A stretch of 64,000 nt of DNA from Clostridium sp. AT4 (GTDB taxonomy: Bacteria > Bacillota > Clostridia > Lachnospirales > Lachnospiraceae), in assembly GCF_001517625.2 (NCBI RefSeq), contig NZ_LN999828.1, forward strand, positions 124,001-188,000, read 5' to 3'. Under the pieces are notes generated by a model. It was not told the origin of the DNA. It did no database searches and saw nothing but the letters and a program-made list of their open reading frames with translations. Of this stretch, positions 62,965-64,000 are shown one piece after another; within the stretch, counting starts at the first letter, position 1; each line of letters opens with the position of its first letter. Made by a program: the position numbers and the translations under genes.

Positions 62965-63878
62965 GTGCGGAGAGAGTATGGGAAGAGACGACCTTAGGAC
63001 AGCTTTATGAGTCCGGGAGGAAAAAACTGGAAGAGTCCGGAGTGCCGGACGCTGCGCTGGATGCCAGACTTTTGCTGCTGGAGGCGTTTGATCTGAATTT
63101 TGCCTCTTTTCTCACCAGAAGAGACCAGCCTCTTTTTAAACAGGCCATTGGTGGAGAAGAGGAAATTTACAGGCTAAAACAGGCGGCAGAACAGTATGAA
63201 CAGGCGGTTCTTGCAAGAGCAGAGAGGATTCCCCTGCAACATTTGACTGGCTGCCAGTGCTTTATGGGACTGGAATTTAAGGTAAATGAATGGGTGCTTA
63301 TTCCCAGACAGGATACGGAAACACTGGTGGAGCGTGTTTTGGAGGAAAACAGAGATAAAAACAGCGCCATACTGGATGTGTGCACCGGCTCCGGCTGTAT
63401 TGCTATAAGCCTTGTAAAACTGGGGGAATACCGCTCAGTGACCGCTCTTGATATCTCTAAGGAAGCGCTCAAGGTGGCAGAGGCTAACAGGGAAAGGATC
63501 CTGGGAGAAGAAAAGGAGCGGCTCCGGCTGATAAAAAGCGATATGTTTGAAGGGCTGGAACCCAAAGCGCAGTTTGACGTTATTGTGTCCAATCCGCCCT
63601 ATATCCCCTCAGAGGTCATAGAAGGACTGGAACCTGAGGTGCGGGATCATGAGCCGCGGCTGGCTCTGGACGGGGAAGCGGACGGGCTGAAATTTTACCG
63701 GATTCTGGCAGAACGTTCCATGGCATATTTAAAGCCCGGAGGGAAGATCTATATGGAGATAGGCTTTGACCAGGGGAAGGACGTTTCAGAGCTTTTTGAA
63801 CAGGCCGGTTTTGAGGGCCTTAAGGTGATAAAGGATATGGCCGGGCTGGACCGGGTGGTGCAGGCTAAAAGGCCGTGA
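62961..63878 (+). CDS. prmC: Release factor glutamine methyltransferase
   Basis: Methylates the GGQ glutamine of peptide release factors using S-adenosylmethionine; 305 residues. It has an N-terminal helical substrate-binding domain and a Rossmann domain with ILDVCTGSGCIAISL and the catalytic NPPY motif at 211-214. The N-terminal region has a short insertion rich in Glu and Gln (KQAIGGEEEIYRLKQAAEQ) compared with the usual family. It directly precedes its substrate gene prfA. Confidence 0.93.
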   Translation: MSAERVWEETTLGQLYESGRKKLEESGVPDAALDARLLLLEAFDLNFASFLTRRDQPLFKQAIGGEEEIYRLKQAAEQYEQAVLARAERIPLQHLTGCQCFMGLEFKVNEWVLIPRQDTETLVERVLEENRDKNSAILDVCTGSGCIAISLVKLGEYRSVTALDISKEALKVAEANRERILGEEKERLRLIKSDMFEGLEPKAQFDVIVSNPPYIPSEVIEGLEPEVRDHEPRLALDGEADGLKFYRILAERSMAYLKPGGKIYMEIGFDQGKDVSELFEQAGFEGLKVIKDMAGLDRVVQAKRP

Positions 63879-63897
63879 TGATAGGAGAGAGAAGATT

Positions 63898-64000
63898 ATG
63901 TTTGATAAACTGGATGATATACTGATCCATTACGAAGAACTGATGCTGATGCTGGGGGATCCTGATGTGACTCAGGATACAAAGCGTTTTACCAGACTGA
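63898..64000 (+). CDS. prfA: Peptide chain release factor 1 (5' end only)
   Basis: The first 34 codons are visible: MFDKLDDILIHYEELMLMLG is the typical RF1 N-terminus. AGGAGAGAGAAG precedes the ATG. The rest, with the PxT and GGQ motifs, lies outside the window. Confidence 0.88.
   Translation, partial: MFDKLDDILIHYEELMLMLGDPDVTQDTKRFTRL

Overview
The window looks like a chromosomal segment of a Gram-positive, spore-forming, anaerobic Clostridia, most likely a gut Lachnospiraceae (Lachnoclostridium/Enterocloster type). The reasons are strong AGGAGG-type ribosome binding sites, a clostridial CotS spore-coat gene, a complete F-type ATP synthase operon whose c subunit carries sodium-type residues, a glpA/glpB/DUF1667 anaerobic oxidoreductase trio, and many MalF/MalG-type sugar importers that lack their own ATPase. 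The genus is inferred from general familiarity, not from a search.

Layout. 1-3430: cysteine/homocysteine synthesis (cysK, a LysR regulator, O-acetylhomoserine sulfhydrylase) with shared CCTA-N9-TAGG sites upstream of both biosynthetic genes. 3493-5299 (minus strand): pyroglutamyl peptidase beside a DUF969/DUF979 membrane pair, both members of which look broken. 5508-9965: a PAS-rich hybrid histidine kinase and an endonuclease Q-like PHP protein followed by a scrap of UvrD helicase. 9996-15716: oligopeptide ABC transporter operon. 15717-23350: atpZ-I-B-E-F-H-A-G-D-C from a clear promoter to a clear terminator. 23381-25929: threonylcarbamoyl-AMP synthase, a GntR/FCD regulator and two unrecognised small genes.

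25963-39747 is an AT-rich accessory island bounded by insertion sequences: a dead IS701/IS4-type element and an IS1380-type element with a nonsense codon on the left, an apparently intact IS3-type element plus a second IS1380-type remnant on the right. Inside are a small degenerate mobile-element region with an attenuator-like leader, and a carbohydrate locus: two sugar permeases, an unrecognised 843-residue protein, a GH105 unsaturated-uronyl hydrolase, an AraC regulator and a sugar-binding lipoprotein. This locus probably imports and degrades unsaturated uronate-containing oligosaccharides in the cytoplasm. The 843-residue protein is the best candidate for an undescribed enzyme.

39931-43083: glycerol-3-phosphate-dehydrogenase-like trio. 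43176-45875: a small conserved protein, dCMP deaminase and a B12-binding radical SAM protein. 45917-53546: a second carbohydrate-type locus with a YesN-like regulator whose receiver lacks its phosphoacceptor Asp, a HAD phosphatase, two permeases, a binding lipoprotein, a nucleoside hydrolase and a TIM-barrel isomerase, which together suggest uptake and cleavage of a nucleoside-like compound. 53604-53868 is a large imperfect palindrome. 53938-60215: endonuclease III, a DnaQ-like exonuclease, VanW, an AIR-synthase-like protein, Lrp, an aminotransferase and TrmL. 60353 to the end: CotS, ribosomal protein L31 with a long structured leader, DUF1385, PrmC and the start of release factor 1.
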